A stretch of 64,000 nucleotides of DNA, from positions 1 to 64,000 of the forward strand of contig NZ_SOMN01000002.1 of the NCBI RefSeq assembly GCF_004564235.1. Reading direction: 5' to 3'. Source of the stretch: Cohnella luojiensis. Lineage in GTDB: Bacteria > Bacillota > Bacilli > Paenibacillales > Paenibacillaceae. Within the stretch, counting starts at the first letter, position 1, and every line of letters starts with the position of its first letter. The notes beneath the pieces were generated by a model. It was not told the origin of the DNA, searched no databases, and was given only the letters and a program-made list of their open reading frames with translations. Below are positions 8,701 to 17,612 of this stretch, piece after piece. The translations under genes were made by a program, and so were the position numbers.

Positions 8701-9543
8701 ATGACAGTCATTAAGAATCCGATCGCCAAGCTGATCTTCTACGCTATTCTGTTCGTATGGGGCATCTCGGTATTATACCCGTTGTTATGGACGCTGCTAG
8801 ATGCCTTGAAGGATAACCAGCAGTTTTTCCGCAACGCGCCTTGGTCATTGCCGGAGTTCCCGTTGCTGTGGTCCAACTTCTCCTATGTGTGGAGCAAATA
8901 CAATTTCAGCACGTATTTCGTGAATTCTTTGGTCGTTACCGCAGGTTCTACCGGATTAGGACTGTTATTATCCGCGACGACCGCTTACGTCCTCGCGAGA
9001 TATAAATTCAGGGGCAGCAGCTCCTTATACCTTCTCTACGTTTCCTCGATGATGATTCCGTTCGTCTTGGCGCTAATCCCGCTATTTTTCCTCATGAACT
9101 CTATGAATCTAATCAATACGAAGCTGGGCTTAATCGTCGTCTATGCATCTAGCGTTTTGGCGTTCGGGATCTTCGTGCTCGTAGGATTTTTCAGATCGTT
9201 GCCGAAGGAACTGGAGGAAGCGGCCATCGTGGACGGAGCTTCTTATTACGGGACGTTCTTCCGGGTCATGCTTCCTTTATCCCAACCCGGGCTTATTACG
9301 ATAGCCATCGTTAACGTACTCAACATTTGGAACGAATACATCGTAGGTACGATATTGATTAACGATCCTAGCCAATACACGCTCCCGGTCGAGATCGGCG
9401 TCATGCAGGCGGAAATGCAATACCGGACGGAATGGGGGCCGCTGTTCGCCGCGCTATTCATCACGATCGTTCCGGTACTTCTTATGTATATTTTCTTCCA
9501 ACGTCAAATCGCTAGCGGGATTACGGCCGGGGCGGTAAAATAA
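8701..9543 (+). CDS. sugar ABC transporter permease (MalG/UgpE type)
   Basis: A 280-residue membrane protein with six predicted helices and the EAA loop LEEAAIVDGASYYGTFFRVMLP. The C-terminal SGITAGAVK ending is common in MalG-type permeases. GGGGAGGA precedes the ATG. It is the last intact gene of the operon starting at 463. The sequence after its stop runs straight into a truncated MFS gene, so an operon end appears to have been lost or rearranged there. Confidence 0.93.
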   Translation: MTVIKNPIAKLIFYAILFVWGISVLYPLLWTLLDALKDNQQFFRNAPWSLPEFPLLWSNFSYVWSKYNFSTYFVNSLVVTAGSTGLGLLLSATTAYVLARYKFRGSSSLYLLYVSSMMIPFVLALIPLFFLMNSMNLINTKLGLIVVYASSVLAFGIFVLVGFFRSLPKELEEAAIVDGASYYGTFFRVMLPLSQPGLITIAIVNVLNIWNEYIVGTILINDPSQYTLPVEIGVMQAEMQYRTEWGPLFAALFITIVPVLLMYIFFQRQIASGITAGAVK

Positions 9544-9561
9544 AGGCAGTCATCAAGTCGG

Positions 9562-10706
9562 GAGTATATTTGGGAAGATGGGCAATCCATTGCCGAAGTG
9601 TCGATGTATAACATGTCGATGTTCATCAGTTGGGGAATGGCGTTCGTTGCCGCGGCCAAGCTTTTAAATCGTTTTTCCATACCTTTACCATTAGCGGCAT
9701 CCGCTCTTTGCGGAGCCGCTGCTTTACGTATTTGGTGTCGGTCCAATTCGATAACCGAATGCTATGGACCATCCTGCTCGGCATACCTGTAGGCGCAATG
9801 TTCGGCTTATCGGGTGCGGCACAAAATCTAAGCATAGCCCTCAAAGGCAAAGGCAGCGAATTCGCTCCGTACTTTGCCTCGTTTATGGTCATTACTCAGA
9901 TCCTGTCCATGGTCGTGCCTTTTGTTTCGGCAAAAGTCATCGAAGGATTCGGTTATGCCGGTTCCTTCGGTATGATGTTGGTTTTCGTTGCCTTGATGCT
10001 TGTATTTTCATTCTTTATGCCAAGAATCACATTGGCGGAGACTCGACAGCCAGGGAGCGTTGCAAGCGGCAACCGTTACGGCTTCCGTTCCGCATTCGGA
10101 CGTCCGGGCTCCAAGTGGATTCTCCTTTCATTGCTTGCGGCGGGCGTGTTCTTGCAATTCCAGAATTTATTTACGCTGCTCTTTACTTTCTCCGTGACGC
10201 AAGACAAGTTACTTATAGCATTGCTGAACATGCTCTATACATGCTGCTCGTTGCTGGGATTATGGATGTACCGGAAAATAAAGATCGATGAAATGCGGTG
10301 GCTGTGGATAGGAATGACGCTGATGGCGGTTGGTTTTCTGATCGTACTGTTCCGGGATCCGGCCGCGCTCATCCTTTCCAACGTGATGACTTCCATTGGC
10401 ATGTTTTACTTTACGACCGTATGGAACGCGCAGCAATTCAGATTTATCCAACATGCGGGGCCTTCGCAGCAAGCCTCCTTCCTCATATGGAGGGAATGTA
10501 CTCTTGTCGTTACACGCTGCGTTTTGCTGGGGCTAACGTTGCCCTTGAAGGATATGGGGGGAACGGGGTTTGCGCTCCTAATCGGAGTGACGGTCGTCTG
10601 CCTGCTGTCCATACCGGCTTTCCAGCAACGCGCGCTCCGTGAAGCGGCGGTAGGAGTCGCCGAAGGTAGCGCCACTGAACCAAATACCCACGCCAAAAGC
10701 GGTTAA
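9562..10706 (+). pseudogene. broken MFS transporter gene, 5' truncated and frameshifted
   Basis: One frame reads EYIWEDGQSIAEVSMYNMSM and then a transmembrane helix, up to about 9730. The homology then continues in the next frame as YLVSVQFDNRMLWTILLGIP with many hydrophobic helices to about 10650. Joining the frames needs a one-base change near 9725-9732. MFS relatives have some 35-40 residues before the equivalent of VYIW, and these are missing because the permease stop at 9543 lies just upstream. The last 14 or so residues (from about 10666) are encoded by degenerate units of repeat array B. I see no ribosome binding site before the first frame. The gene is most likely non-functional; the substrate cannot be inferred. 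Confidence 0.78.
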
Positions 10707-11079
10707 TTCGCCAAAGGTGCCGCCAACCAACCAAATACCCGCGCCAGGAACGCTTATTTCTCCGAAACGGAAAGTGCCGCCCATGGCCACAATAACGGAA
10801 CTGGGTTCCGCTATTTCGCCCAAAGTGCCGCCCATGGCCACAATAACGGAACTGGGTTCCGCTATTTCGCCCAAAGTGCCGCCCATGGCCACAATAACGG
10901 AACTGGGTTCCGCTAATTCGCCCAAAGTGCCGCCCATGGCCGCAATAACGGAACTGGGTTCCGCTATTTCGCCCAAAGTGCCGCCCATGGCCACAATAAC
11001 GGAACTGGGTTCCGCTAATTCGCCCAAAGTGCCGCCCATGGCCGCAATAACGGAACTAGGTTCGCTATTTCGCAATAAC
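10666..11079. repeat. 51 bp tandem array B, eight units
   Basis: Six near-identical units starting GTGCCGCCCATGGCC begin at 10774, 10825, 10876, 10927, 10978 and 11029, exactly 51 bases apart. Two degenerate units precede them at 10666 and 10717 (51 apart, then 57 to the next). Each unit contains AATAACGGAAC-TGG-GTTCCGCTATT, an 11-bp inverted repeat with one mismatch, shared with array A. Because 51 is divisible by three, both strands stay open across it, giving long repetitive frames (PPMATITELGSAISPKV type) that I do not regard as genes. From 11080 to 11203 there is only a small hairpin around GGAATGG-CAGTA-CCATTCC (about 11140). Confidence 0.92.
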
Positions 11080-11203
11080 GCGACCAATGCTCGTACATCT
11101 TTTTTTCCGCAGAAATAAGACCCCCATATTAAGAAAAACGGAATGGCAGTACCATTCCGATCCCCTCATTATAGCGGTCCTTTCTAGTTTCCCCTCTATT
11201 TGT

Positions 11204-11659
11204 TTAAAGGCTATTTTGCACGAACGCTATGACCATGAGAAGGAAAACCCCGAGGATTGCCAGGCCATTGAAGACGGTCCCCAGTACCGGGAAGGCCTTT
11301 TTGTAACCCCGTCGCGCAAGGCCGACAATGCCAAGGATAAGGCCGATGACATTGAGGACAAGAACGAGAGGGTACATGATCAGGTAACCAAGCAGCGGCT
11401 GAAGCTTATTGATAAGCTCCTCCTCGGTCATAGTAAGCTGCCCGTTGGAATCGACGAGCGTCGAAAAGTCGATCTCGTTGGAGATCAAAACGATTACGCC
11501 AATCGTAACGCCGATAAAAGCCACGATGCTGACCAGGGATAACACGAAGGAGGCAATGCCGAGGCCGCTATGCTTTCGAGGACCGCTTGCCGGTTGCTCA
11601 ATTGGCGTAAAGGCTCTGTCGTTCGGAAATTGTTCATCTTTTTCGTGATGCTCGTTCAT
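11204..11659 (-). CDS. DUF4190-like small membrane protein
   Basis: A 151-residue protein with a charged cytoplasmic N terminus (about 1-35). A first helix pair near 37-65 contains GLGIASFVLSLVSIVAFIGV. A polar loop is followed by a helix at about 93-117 ending in GLARRGYKKAF, and a last helix at 122-148. The GLGIASFVLGL-like start and the GLARR-plus-helix ending are typical of DUF4190 proteins, whose function is unknown. The start at 11659 is chosen because GAGGTGG lies six bases upstream of that ATG; the in-frame upstream ATG lacks a site. It is divergent from the gene at 11732. Confidence 0.75.
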   Translation of the reverse strand: MNEHHEKDEQFPNDRAFTPIEQPASGPRKHSGLGIASFVLSLVSIVAFIGVTIGVIVLISNEIDFSTLVDSNGQLTMTEEELINKLQPLLGYLIMYPLVLVLNVIGLILGIVGLARRGYKKAFPVLGTVFNGLAILGVFLLMVIAFVQNSL

Positions 11660-11731
11660 GACTTTCCACCTCATTCACGTTATGATAAGTAGAGCATGCA
11701 ACTGAATTTGCTCAAGGAGGATTTACCCTTT

Positions 11732-12112
11732 ATGAACAAGTATACAAAAATTGGAGCCCTTACCGCTATGTTATCTGTGGTTTTTGGTGCATTCGGCGCG
11801 CATTTTCTGGAAGATCGTCTGTCCGCGGACGCCATGGACGTATTCCAGACCGGCGTACAATATCATATGTTTCATTCGGTCGGTATTTTGTTAATCGCTC
11901 TGCTTATCGATCGATTGCCTTCCCGGAAGCTGGCGGTTTGGGCAGCAAGATTGCTGTTAATCGGTATTGTGCTATTTTCGGGCAGCCTCTATGCCCTCGC
12001 GCTGAGCGATGTTAAAGTACTCGGGGCGATTACTCCGCTCGGAGGAGTAGCCTTTATCGCAGGTTGGATCTGCATGGCCTTGACAGCGCGATCTTCGGAT
12101 GACAGAAAGTAA
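11732..12112 (+). CDS. ywdK: DUF423 family membrane protein (YwdK-like)
   Basis: A 126-residue protein with four transmembrane helices. It opens with the family signature: FGAFGAHFLEDRLSADAMDVFQTGVQYHMFHSVGILL. Length matches the family. AAGGAGG precedes the ATG at 11732, which favours this over the upstream in-frame start. The function of DUF423 proteins is not established. It stands alone between the divergent DUF4190-like gene and the diguanylate cyclase/phosphodiesterase gene. Confidence 0.87.
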   Translation: MNKYTKIGALTAMLSVVFGAFGAHFLEDRLSADAMDVFQTGVQYHMFHSVGILLIALLIDRLPSRKLAVWAARLLLIGIVLFSGSLYALALSDVKVLGAITPLGGVAFIAGWICMALTARSSDDRK

Positions 12113-12237
12113 CCCCTAATTTCCCGATTTTTGTCTAATAAAAATGGAAAATGCTATACATCGCCGGAGATTGTTCTATAATAAAAGAAATATCACCTTG
12201 GAAACGATTTCCCAATAGGGAGGAAGGACGTAGCCTA

Positions 12238-14058
12238 GTGAACGGATGGTCCGACAATGGACTTTGGCTGGCGGCAATGGTCGCCGGCGTAGTTTTGACC
12301 GTTAGCTTCGCTTCATTGGGGTGGATGTTCGCCCGAAGAAGTTCCCGAAAGTCTTCTATGGGGCCATCCTATCAACTAGAATTGTTGGATTCTTTATATA
12401 ATAATAGTCCGATCGCTTTCGCGGTAATTGACCGGCAAGGAAGGTTTATCGACATCAACCGGGATCCGTCCGATTTGGTCGGGTTCAGCAAGGTTGAGAT
12501 GACCGGGAAACCCTTTGCCACGATGGTTGACGACGATTCGCAGGATATAACCAGGCAAATTTTTCTTCGGACTTTAAAGGGAGAGAAATGCTCTCAGGAA
12601 ATTAAAATTATACATAAACAAGGCTATCCCATGGATTTGAATATTCATACCTCTCCATTGGTTAGAAGGAATAAAATCATAGGTCTCTTGGTGTTCATTC
12701 AGGATATTAGCGACCGTAAACGGTCGATGGAACGGATTCGCTACATGGCTTATTACGATGATATGACCGGACTGCCGAATCGTCGCTTCTTTACGAACCG
12801 GCTCGAGGAGAAGCTTAAGATCGGGAAAATGAATGGTACGCGCCTAGCGGTATGTTACTTGGACGTAGACCGGTTCAAGCTGGTGAATGCTTCGTTCGGC
12901 AGGGATTTCGGCGATATGCTTCTTCTGCAGATTGCGGAGCGACTAAGCCGCGGATTGTCCGAGCCCGGCGATCTCGCTCGGATGGAAGGCGATGAATTCG
13001 CAGCCTGCCTGGATGGTTTGCAGGATGACGAAGATGTGGCTAGACGTTTAGACCAGATGATGGTGGTACTCGAAGAGCCATTTGAATTAAGCGGAGTGCC
13101 GGTACAAATTACGGTAAGCATCGGCGTCGCCGTGTGCGATAGCGGCACCGAGGATGCGGCGACCTTACTTAAGAAAGCGGATACAGCGCTCCATCGCGTG
13201 AAGGAAAACGGCAAGAACGATTACATGCTTCACTCCAGTGACATGGACAATGTGGCCTTGCATAAGCTGACCATTCAACATGAGATGCGTAAAGCTTTAC
13301 AAAACCAAGAGTTCCTGCTGTATTACCAACCTCAATATGACCTGGCATCTGGTCAGATCGTAGGGATGGAGGCCCTTATTCGCTGGAAACATCCCGAGAG
13401 AGGACTCGTGCCTCCAGGGGAATTCATTCCCGCAGCAGAAGAGAGCGGGATTATCGTGCCGCTCGGCGATTGGGTTATAGAGGAAGCTTGCAGACAGAAT
13501 AAGGCATGGCAGGATGCTGGCATACCCAGTATCCCGGTATCCGTAAATCTATCGATCAGACAATTTTCCCAGAGGAACCTAACGGACAAAGTTTCCGAGA
13601 TTTTACGGCATACTGGCCTCGACGCCCGCTACCTGGAGCTTGAAATCACGGAGAGCATGACGATGGATGTGGAACGGGCATCCCAATGCCTGAAAGAATT
13701 AACGGACATTGGCGTTACTATCAGCATAGACGATTTCGGGACAGGGTATAGCTCCTTTCATTATCTAAAAAAGCTGCCGATCGCGCGGCTGAAGATCGAC
13801 CGATCCTTCGTCAGGGATATTCAACAGGATCCGAACGACGCGGCTATCGTTGCCGCGATTATTGCCATGGCCCACAACCTTCAATTGCAGGTTATTGCCG
13901 AAGGGGTAGAGACAGAGGACCAGGTTCACTTCCTGCGTTCCCACCGTTGCGATGAGATGCAAGGATTCTACGGTAGTAAGCCGCTTCCAAGCTCGGAAGC
14001 GATGGAGTTGCTCCAAGCAAAGACTAATCGCCTAGCGCTCCCCGTTCAATCCGCTTAA
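12238..14058 (+). CDS. membrane PAS-GGDEF-EAL protein (cyclic-di-GMP turnover)
   Basis: A 606-residue protein starting at a GTG with GGGAGGAAGG about ten bases upstream. Domains in order: one transmembrane helix (about 8-30), a PAS domain (about 45-160, NNSPIAFAVIDRQGRFIDIN), a GGDEF domain and an EAL domain. The GGDEF signature is degenerate (RMEGDEF: first Gly replaced by Glu), so cyclase activity is doubtful. The EAL domain is intact: MEALIRW, DDFGTGYSS, KIDRSFV and the IAEGVET loop. The likely net activity is c-di-GMP hydrolysis, with the GGDEF possibly regulatory. It is a single-gene unit, followed by a clear terminator. Confidence 0.92.
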   Translation: MNGWSDNGLWLAAMVAGVVLTVSFASLGWMFARRSSRKSSMGPSYQLELLDSLYNNSPIAFAVIDRQGRFIDINRDPSDLVGFSKVEMTGKPFATMVDDDSQDITRQIFLRTLKGEKCSQEIKIIHKQGYPMDLNIHTSPLVRRNKIIGLLVFIQDISDRKRSMERIRYMAYYDDMTGLPNRRFFTNRLEEKLKIGKMNGTRLAVCYLDVDRFKLVNASFGRDFGDMLLLQIAERLSRGLSEPGDLARMEGDEFAACLDGLQDDEDVARRLDQMMVVLEEPFELSGVPVQITVSIGVAVCDSGTEDAATLLKKADTALHRVKENGKNDYMLHSSDMDNVALHKLTIQHEMRKALQNQEFLLYYQPQYDLASGQIVGMEALIRWKHPERGLVPPGEFIPAAEESGIIVPLGDWVIEEACRQNKAWQDAGIPSIPVSVNLSIRQFSQRNLTDKVSEILRHTGLDARYLELEITESMTMDVERASQCLKELTDIGVTISIDDFGTGYSSFHYLKKLPIARLKIDRSFVRDIQQDPNDAAIVAAIIAMAHNLQLQVIAEGVETEDQVHFLRSHRCDEMQGFYGSKPLPSSEAMELLQAKTNRLALPVQSA

Positions 14059-14063
14059 TTAAG

Positions 14064-14088
14064 CAGGCTCCTAGGGGCCTGTTTTTTA
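14064..14088 (+). terminator. rho-independent terminator after GGDEF-EAL gene
   Basis: CAGGCTCC-TA-GGGGCCTG (14064-14081) followed by six T residues. It lies six bases after the stop of the GGDEF-EAL gene. Confidence 0.85.
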
Positions 14089-14130
14089 ATAAATTAATAA
14101 AACCTCCGGCCCGTTAGGGTTCCGAAGGTC
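14086..14130 (-). terminator. terminator of the minus-strand gene at 14151-14585
   Basis: On the minus strand, ACCTTCGGAACCC-TAAC-GGGCCGGAGGT is followed by TTTTATTAATTTATT. The stem has a few mismatches but the T-rich tail is good. It faces the plus-strand terminator next to it. Confidence 0.7.
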
Positions 14131-14150
14131 ATTGTCGTCATTTCATCCTT

Positions 14151-14585
14151 TCAATCCACGAAATCGTCGATTTCGTTTAACCCGACGGTGTATACTTGCT
14201 TCTCGTCTACGTGATATACGGTGAGCAACTGATTGCTCGGGTCGAAATTAATGACCCGGCAAGGGATGCTCATCTTCACTCCTCGGCCTTTATTGATATT
14301 TACCCGGATGAGCTTATTGCTCTCGATGAATTGACTGATTCGCAACTCGAGAGGATTTGGCTGTGCTGGAGCTTTGACAACCGATTTCTTGGTTGCGGGG
14401 GGCGATTTCCGGTTGTTGGCAGCTTGTCCTTGCGCTATATTTGAGCCGATTCGGAAATCCGCGAAATTCGCATCTTTAAGTACTTGAAGCAATTGCTCTA
14501 AGGCGGCACCTTTGCTGGAGGCAGAAACGTTAATTTCTACGTGGAAAGAATAGGAGCCATCAGTTGTTTCGTTAGATCGGTTCAT
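14151..14585 (-). CDS. hypothetical protein, two-part structure
   Basis: I do not recognise this 144-residue protein. The first half (about 1-60) is soluble and repeats Ala/Leu, with a possible helix AALEQLLQVLKDANFADFRIG. A Lys/Pro/Ala linker (about 62-85) follows. The second half (about 88-144) reads LELRISQFIESNKLIRVNINKGRGVKM and then short beta-strand-like segments, suggesting a small barrel (SH3- or WYL-like) domain. No signal peptide or membrane segment. The start at 14585 has GGAGG eight bases upstream; the longer frame has none. It is divergent from yunC. Confidence 0.75.
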   Translation of the reverse strand: MNRSNETTDGSYSFHVEINVSASSKGAALEQLLQVLKDANFADFRIGSNIAQGQAANNRKSPPATKKSVVKAPAQPNPLELRISQFIESNKLIRVNINKGRGVKMSIPCRVINFDPSNQLLTVYHVDEKQVYTVGLNEIDDFVD

Positions 14586-14762
14586 GCAGATGCCTCCATT
14601 GTAATGCGCAGTTCGTCGAAACCATGTCTTATCTCCCAATATAACACGATTATAAAGCCCATTATAGTCCCGAAGGGCAATAAGCCCTGAAAAATGAGTC
14701 CTTGGACGCATATTGTATAACGTATGAACCTATGCTGGATGAAGGGCGGGGAGGTGGAAGGC

Positions 14763-15077
14763 ATGGTTAGGGTTATTCCGTTTCAAATAGAGGATTGGAC
14801 CGCGGTAGGCGTCGAGGTGCTTTTACCCAAAACAACGCTCTTAGCCATAACGGCAGGCGATGGTTATATCATGTGCGGAGCGTTGGACGTACAGTTGCTG
14901 GACGAAAGGCTTAAGGATCGCGAGATTATCGCGGGGCGCGCGGTAGGCGTCCGGACATTTCAGCAATTGCTCGATGCGCCGCTCGAATCCGTTACCGATG
15001 CCGCGAGAGCTCTGGGAATTCACGTGGGCATGAGCGGTCGAGAAGCCGTTCGCATTTTGGCAAAAACGGCTTCTTGA
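14763..15077 (+). CDS. yunC: YunC-like DUF1805 protein
   Basis: A 104-residue soluble protein with the DUF1805/YunC pattern: PFQIEDWTAVGVEVLLPKTTLLAI, then GYIMCGALDVQLLDERLKDREIIAGRAVGVRTFQQLL and a short C-terminal helical part. The function of the family is unknown. GGGGAGGTGG lies just upstream of the ATG at 14763, so this start is preferred over one 39 bases earlier. It converges on mtnA, with a 22-base gap and no obvious terminator between them. Confidence 0.85.
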   Translation: MVRVIPFQIEDWTAVGVEVLLPKTTLLAITAGDGYIMCGALDVQLLDERLKDREIIAGRAVGVRTFQQLLDAPLESVTDAARALGIHVGMSGREAVRILAKTAS

Positions 15078-15099
15078 TCGGTTTTTCATCCCATCCTGG

Positions 15100-16170
15100 T
15101 TAGTTGTTGAACAGATTCTTGAGATTAATATCGTAAGGCGCTTGGATAATGCCTTTCTCCGTGATGATCGCGGTAACGTATTCATTCGGAGTAATATCGA
15201 ACGCGGGATTATAGACCGCAACGCCTTGAGGGGCGGTGCGTTTGCCGAAGCCGATGGATACTTCGTCGGCGTGGCGCTCCTCGATCGGAATGTCGGCGCC
15301 GGTTGGCGTCGACAAATCGATCGTCGATAGCGGACAAGCTACATAGAAAGGAATATTGTGAGCCTTGGCCAAGACGGCTACGCTATACGTTCCGATCTTA
15401 TTCGCGACATCGCCATTGGCCGCCACGCGGTCGGTACCGACGATAACCGCTTGAATCCAGCCTTTGGACATGACGTGTCCGGCCATATTATCGCAGATAA
15501 GCGTGACATCCACGCCCGCTTGTTGAAGCTCGAACGCGGTAAGGCGAGCCCCTTGCAGGACGGGCCGCGTTTCGTCCGCGAATACCTTTAGATGAATGCC
15601 CTGCTCAAGCGCCAAGTAGAAGGGGGCAAGGGCAGTGCCGTATTTAGCGGTTGCGAGCCCGCCAGCGTTGCAGTGAGTAAGAATGCCCATTCCGTCCTTA
15701 AACAAGGTAAGAGCATGCTCACCGATCAATCGGTTCGTAGCTTCATCTTCGGCCTGGATGAGCTGAGCTTCGGCTAGCAATGCTTTTTTTGCTTCCGCAG
15801 CCGGCGTGCCGGATAGGGCTAGATTCCTAGCGCGAGCCTTCATGCGGTCCAACGCCCAGAATAAGTTAACGGCTGTCGGTCTTGAGGTAGCCAAGTATTC
15901 CGCATGGCGGTTGACTTCGGCCTCCCAAGTTTGCGAATCGGCAATGCTATCGGCAACGCCGAGTACAACGCCATAGGCTGCGGCGATGCCGATAGCGGGC
16001 GCGCCCCTAACCTTAAGCTCTCGGATTGCAGCCCAAACATCCTGCGGGCTGGTCAAGCGAAGGTAAACAATCTCTTCTGGCAGCAACCGTTGATCCAATA
16101 AGGATAAAGCGTCTTTCTCCCAACGTAAAGATTGCAGCACCTCGGATTTATCCTGTTGTTCTTTACTCAT
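15100..16170 (-). CDS. mtnA: S-methyl-5-thioribose-1-phosphate isomerase
   Basis: A 356-residue cytoplasmic enzyme of the eIF2B-alpha-like isomerase family. It converts 5-methylthioribose-1-phosphate to methylthioribulose-1-phosphate in methionine salvage. Signatures: [14 protein letters not shown] near the N terminus, the catalytic Cys167 in [11 protein letters not shown] and Asp247 in [20 protein letters not shown]. Length is normal for the family. It follows mtnK on the same strand, 44 bases downstream, and acts on the kinase product. No other salvage genes (mtnW, X, B, D) are in the window. Confidence 0.96.
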   Translation of the reverse strand: MSKEQQDKSEVLQSLRWEKDALSLLDQRLLPEEIVYLRLTSPQDVWAAIRELKVRGAPAIGIAAAYGVVLGVADSIADSQTWEAEVNRHAEYLATSRPTAVNLFWALDRMKARARNLALSGTPAAEAKKALLAEAQLIQAEDEATNRLIGEHALTLFKDGMGILTHCNAGGLATAKYGTALAPFYLALEQGIHLKVFADETRPVLQGARLTAFELQQAGVDVTLICDNMAGHVMSKGWIQAVIVGTDRVAANGDVANKIGTYSVAVLAKAHNIPFYVACPLSTIDLSTPTGADIPIEERHADEVSIGFGKRTAPQGVAVYNPAFDITPNEYVTAIITEKGIIQAPYDINLKNLFNN

Positions 16171-16214
16171 CTTTTTCGTGCTCCTCTCGATTCATCTTCC
16201 CTAATTCGAACGAC

Positions 16215-17423
16215 TTAAGCTTTAGAGGCGGAATCGGCGATATTTATTAATTGCTCGATGGAGGTTACCTGCCGGTTGCGTTTAATCAGGCTCTTGCCGA
16301 TCTCGAGCGCTAACCGTTGCGCTTTCTCGCGCACGATAGGGTCTGGAATGCGATCGATGTCCGCGACGTGCGCCAGGCCAACGATGCGGCGCACCATTTT
16401 CGCTCCGGTGAATCCGACCGTATCTTGAAGCAGCCTCTGCATGTAATCGTCTTGATAACCCGCCGTCTTCGCGATTCGATCCGTGCCATGCTCATTCCAT
16501 AGCGCGCGGAATTTTCGTTCAAAGGAAACCCAGATTTCCCGAATCGATTGGACGAGGTATTGTCTGCGCGTTTGACGAGAAGCTTCGTCGGCAGACCAAT
16601 TTTCCTGGGAAGCGAAGTGGAGCAATAGATTGGCCAGCACGGCTCCGATGTCGAATCCGATCGGGCCGAAATAAGCGAATTCCGGATCAATGACTTTGGT
16701 CGATTCCGGAGTAATGAAGATGCTTCCCGTATGAAGATCTCCGTGGAGGAGAGCCTGCGCGTGAGTAAGGAACTTCTCTCTTAAAATCGCGACCTCAAGG
16801 TGCAGCTCCGTATCTGCCCAAAGCTTCTCGGCTTGCTCCTTTAGATGCGGGTCGAAGCTGTTCGTATCGGCATCCGTATAAGGGTGATCGAAGATCAGAT
16901 CCTCGGTGATTTTGCAGAGCTCGGGGTTCGCGAAAGAATGAACGAGCAGTTTCTTCTCTTGCTGGTTCATGCCCAGATCCGAAGTGAAGAACAACGTCCT
17001 GGCCATGAACTCGGAAATATCGTTCGCGAATTTCGGATAGACTCCGCCTTCGATTAATCCTTGACGCATGATCACGTGGTTGCTTAAATCCTCCATAACC
17101 GTAAGGGCTAACTCGTTATCGGTATGATATACCTCAGGAACAAGACCGGGCGCTAACCGTCCTTCAATCTTAAGCGCTTCGCTTTCGATGCGGGCGCGAT
17201 CGAGGGTGAGCGGCCAAGATTCGCCGACGACTTTGGCATAAGGCAATGCTTGTTTCACGATTACGCTCTTGCCGGTTGACGGCTGACCGACGTGAAAAAC
17301 GAGATTTAAATTTCCGTCGCCGATTTCACGGCTTACCAGCTCGCCTTCAGAATCGAATATGCCTGGAATGGTTTTCGCGATCTCAATCGCTTCCACTTCG
17401 GTTAAAGGATGATAGTTGCTCAT
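16215..17423 (-). CDS. mtnK: S-methyl-5-thioribose kinase
   Basis: A 402-residue protein of the aminoglycoside-phosphotransferase-like kinase fold. It phosphorylates methylthioribose at C1, the first salvage step after nucleosidase. It shows GDGNLNLVFHV (glycine-rich loop), SVIVKQALPY (ATP-contact Lys), LLHGDLHTGSIFI (catalytic loop) and VIDPEFAYFGPIGFD (metal-binding Asp). The start at 17423 has GTGGAGG about nine bases upstream. It is first in an operon with mtnA. A promoter candidate lies at 17490-17518; no S-box riboswitch is evident in the 190-base leader. Confidence 0.96.
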   Translation of the reverse strand: MSNYHPLTEVEAIEIAKTIPGIFDSEGELVSREIGDGNLNLVFHVGQPSTGKSVIVKQALPYAKVVGESWPLTLDRARIESEALKIEGRLAPGLVPEVYHTDNELALTVMEDLSNHVIMRQGLIEGGVYPKFANDISEFMARTLFFTSDLGMNQQEKKLLVHSFANPELCKITEDLIFDHPYTDADTNSFDPHLKEQAEKLWADTELHLEVAILREKFLTHAQALLHGDLHTGSIFITPESTKVIDPEFAYFGPIGFDIGAVLANLLLHFASQENWSADEASRQTRRQYLVQSIREIWVSFERKFRALWNEHGTDRIAKTAGYQDDYMQRLLQDTVGFTGAKMVRRIVGLAHVADIDRIPDPIVREKAQRLALEIGKSLIKRNRQVTSIEQLINIADSASKA

Positions 17424-17489
17424 AACGTTCGCCTCCACAGGGTTATCCGATAGGTACAGTCGTATTTTTCATGAAATGATCTGTATGTA

Positions 17490-17518
17490 AGTATAAATTA
17501 CTTTTGCCGTGGTTTAAA
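17490..17518 (-). promoter_or_regulatory. putative sigma-A promoter of mtnKA
   Basis: On the minus strand TTTAAA (17518-17513) and TATACT (17495-17490) are separated by exactly 17 bases. It lies 67 bases upstream of the mtnK start and just downstream of the lacI-type terminator. Confidence 0.55.
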
Positions 17519-17540
17519 GTAGGGTATTTCTTGGAGATAG

Positions 17541-17593
17541 CAACGAAAAACAGGATGATCCGGCGCATCGTTCACGCGCTTGATCGTCCTGTT
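17541..17593 (-). terminator. terminator of the LacI-type regulator gene
   Basis: On the minus strand, AACAGGACGATC (17593-17582), a GC-containing loop region, and GATCATCCTGTT followed by TTTCG. The outer 12-bp stem has one G-T pair, and inner GCGC/GCGC pairing adds stability. It lies about 20 bases after the stop at 17613. Confidence 0.8.
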
Positions 17594-17612
17594 ACAGGTG
17601 TCTATTTCGTTT

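Noticed and set aside
10578-11118. Repetitive open frames on both strands (133 and 169 codons)
   Set aside because: They result from an exact 51-bp repeat with no stop codon in the unit. Both strands are open at once, and no ribosome binding site or domain is seen.
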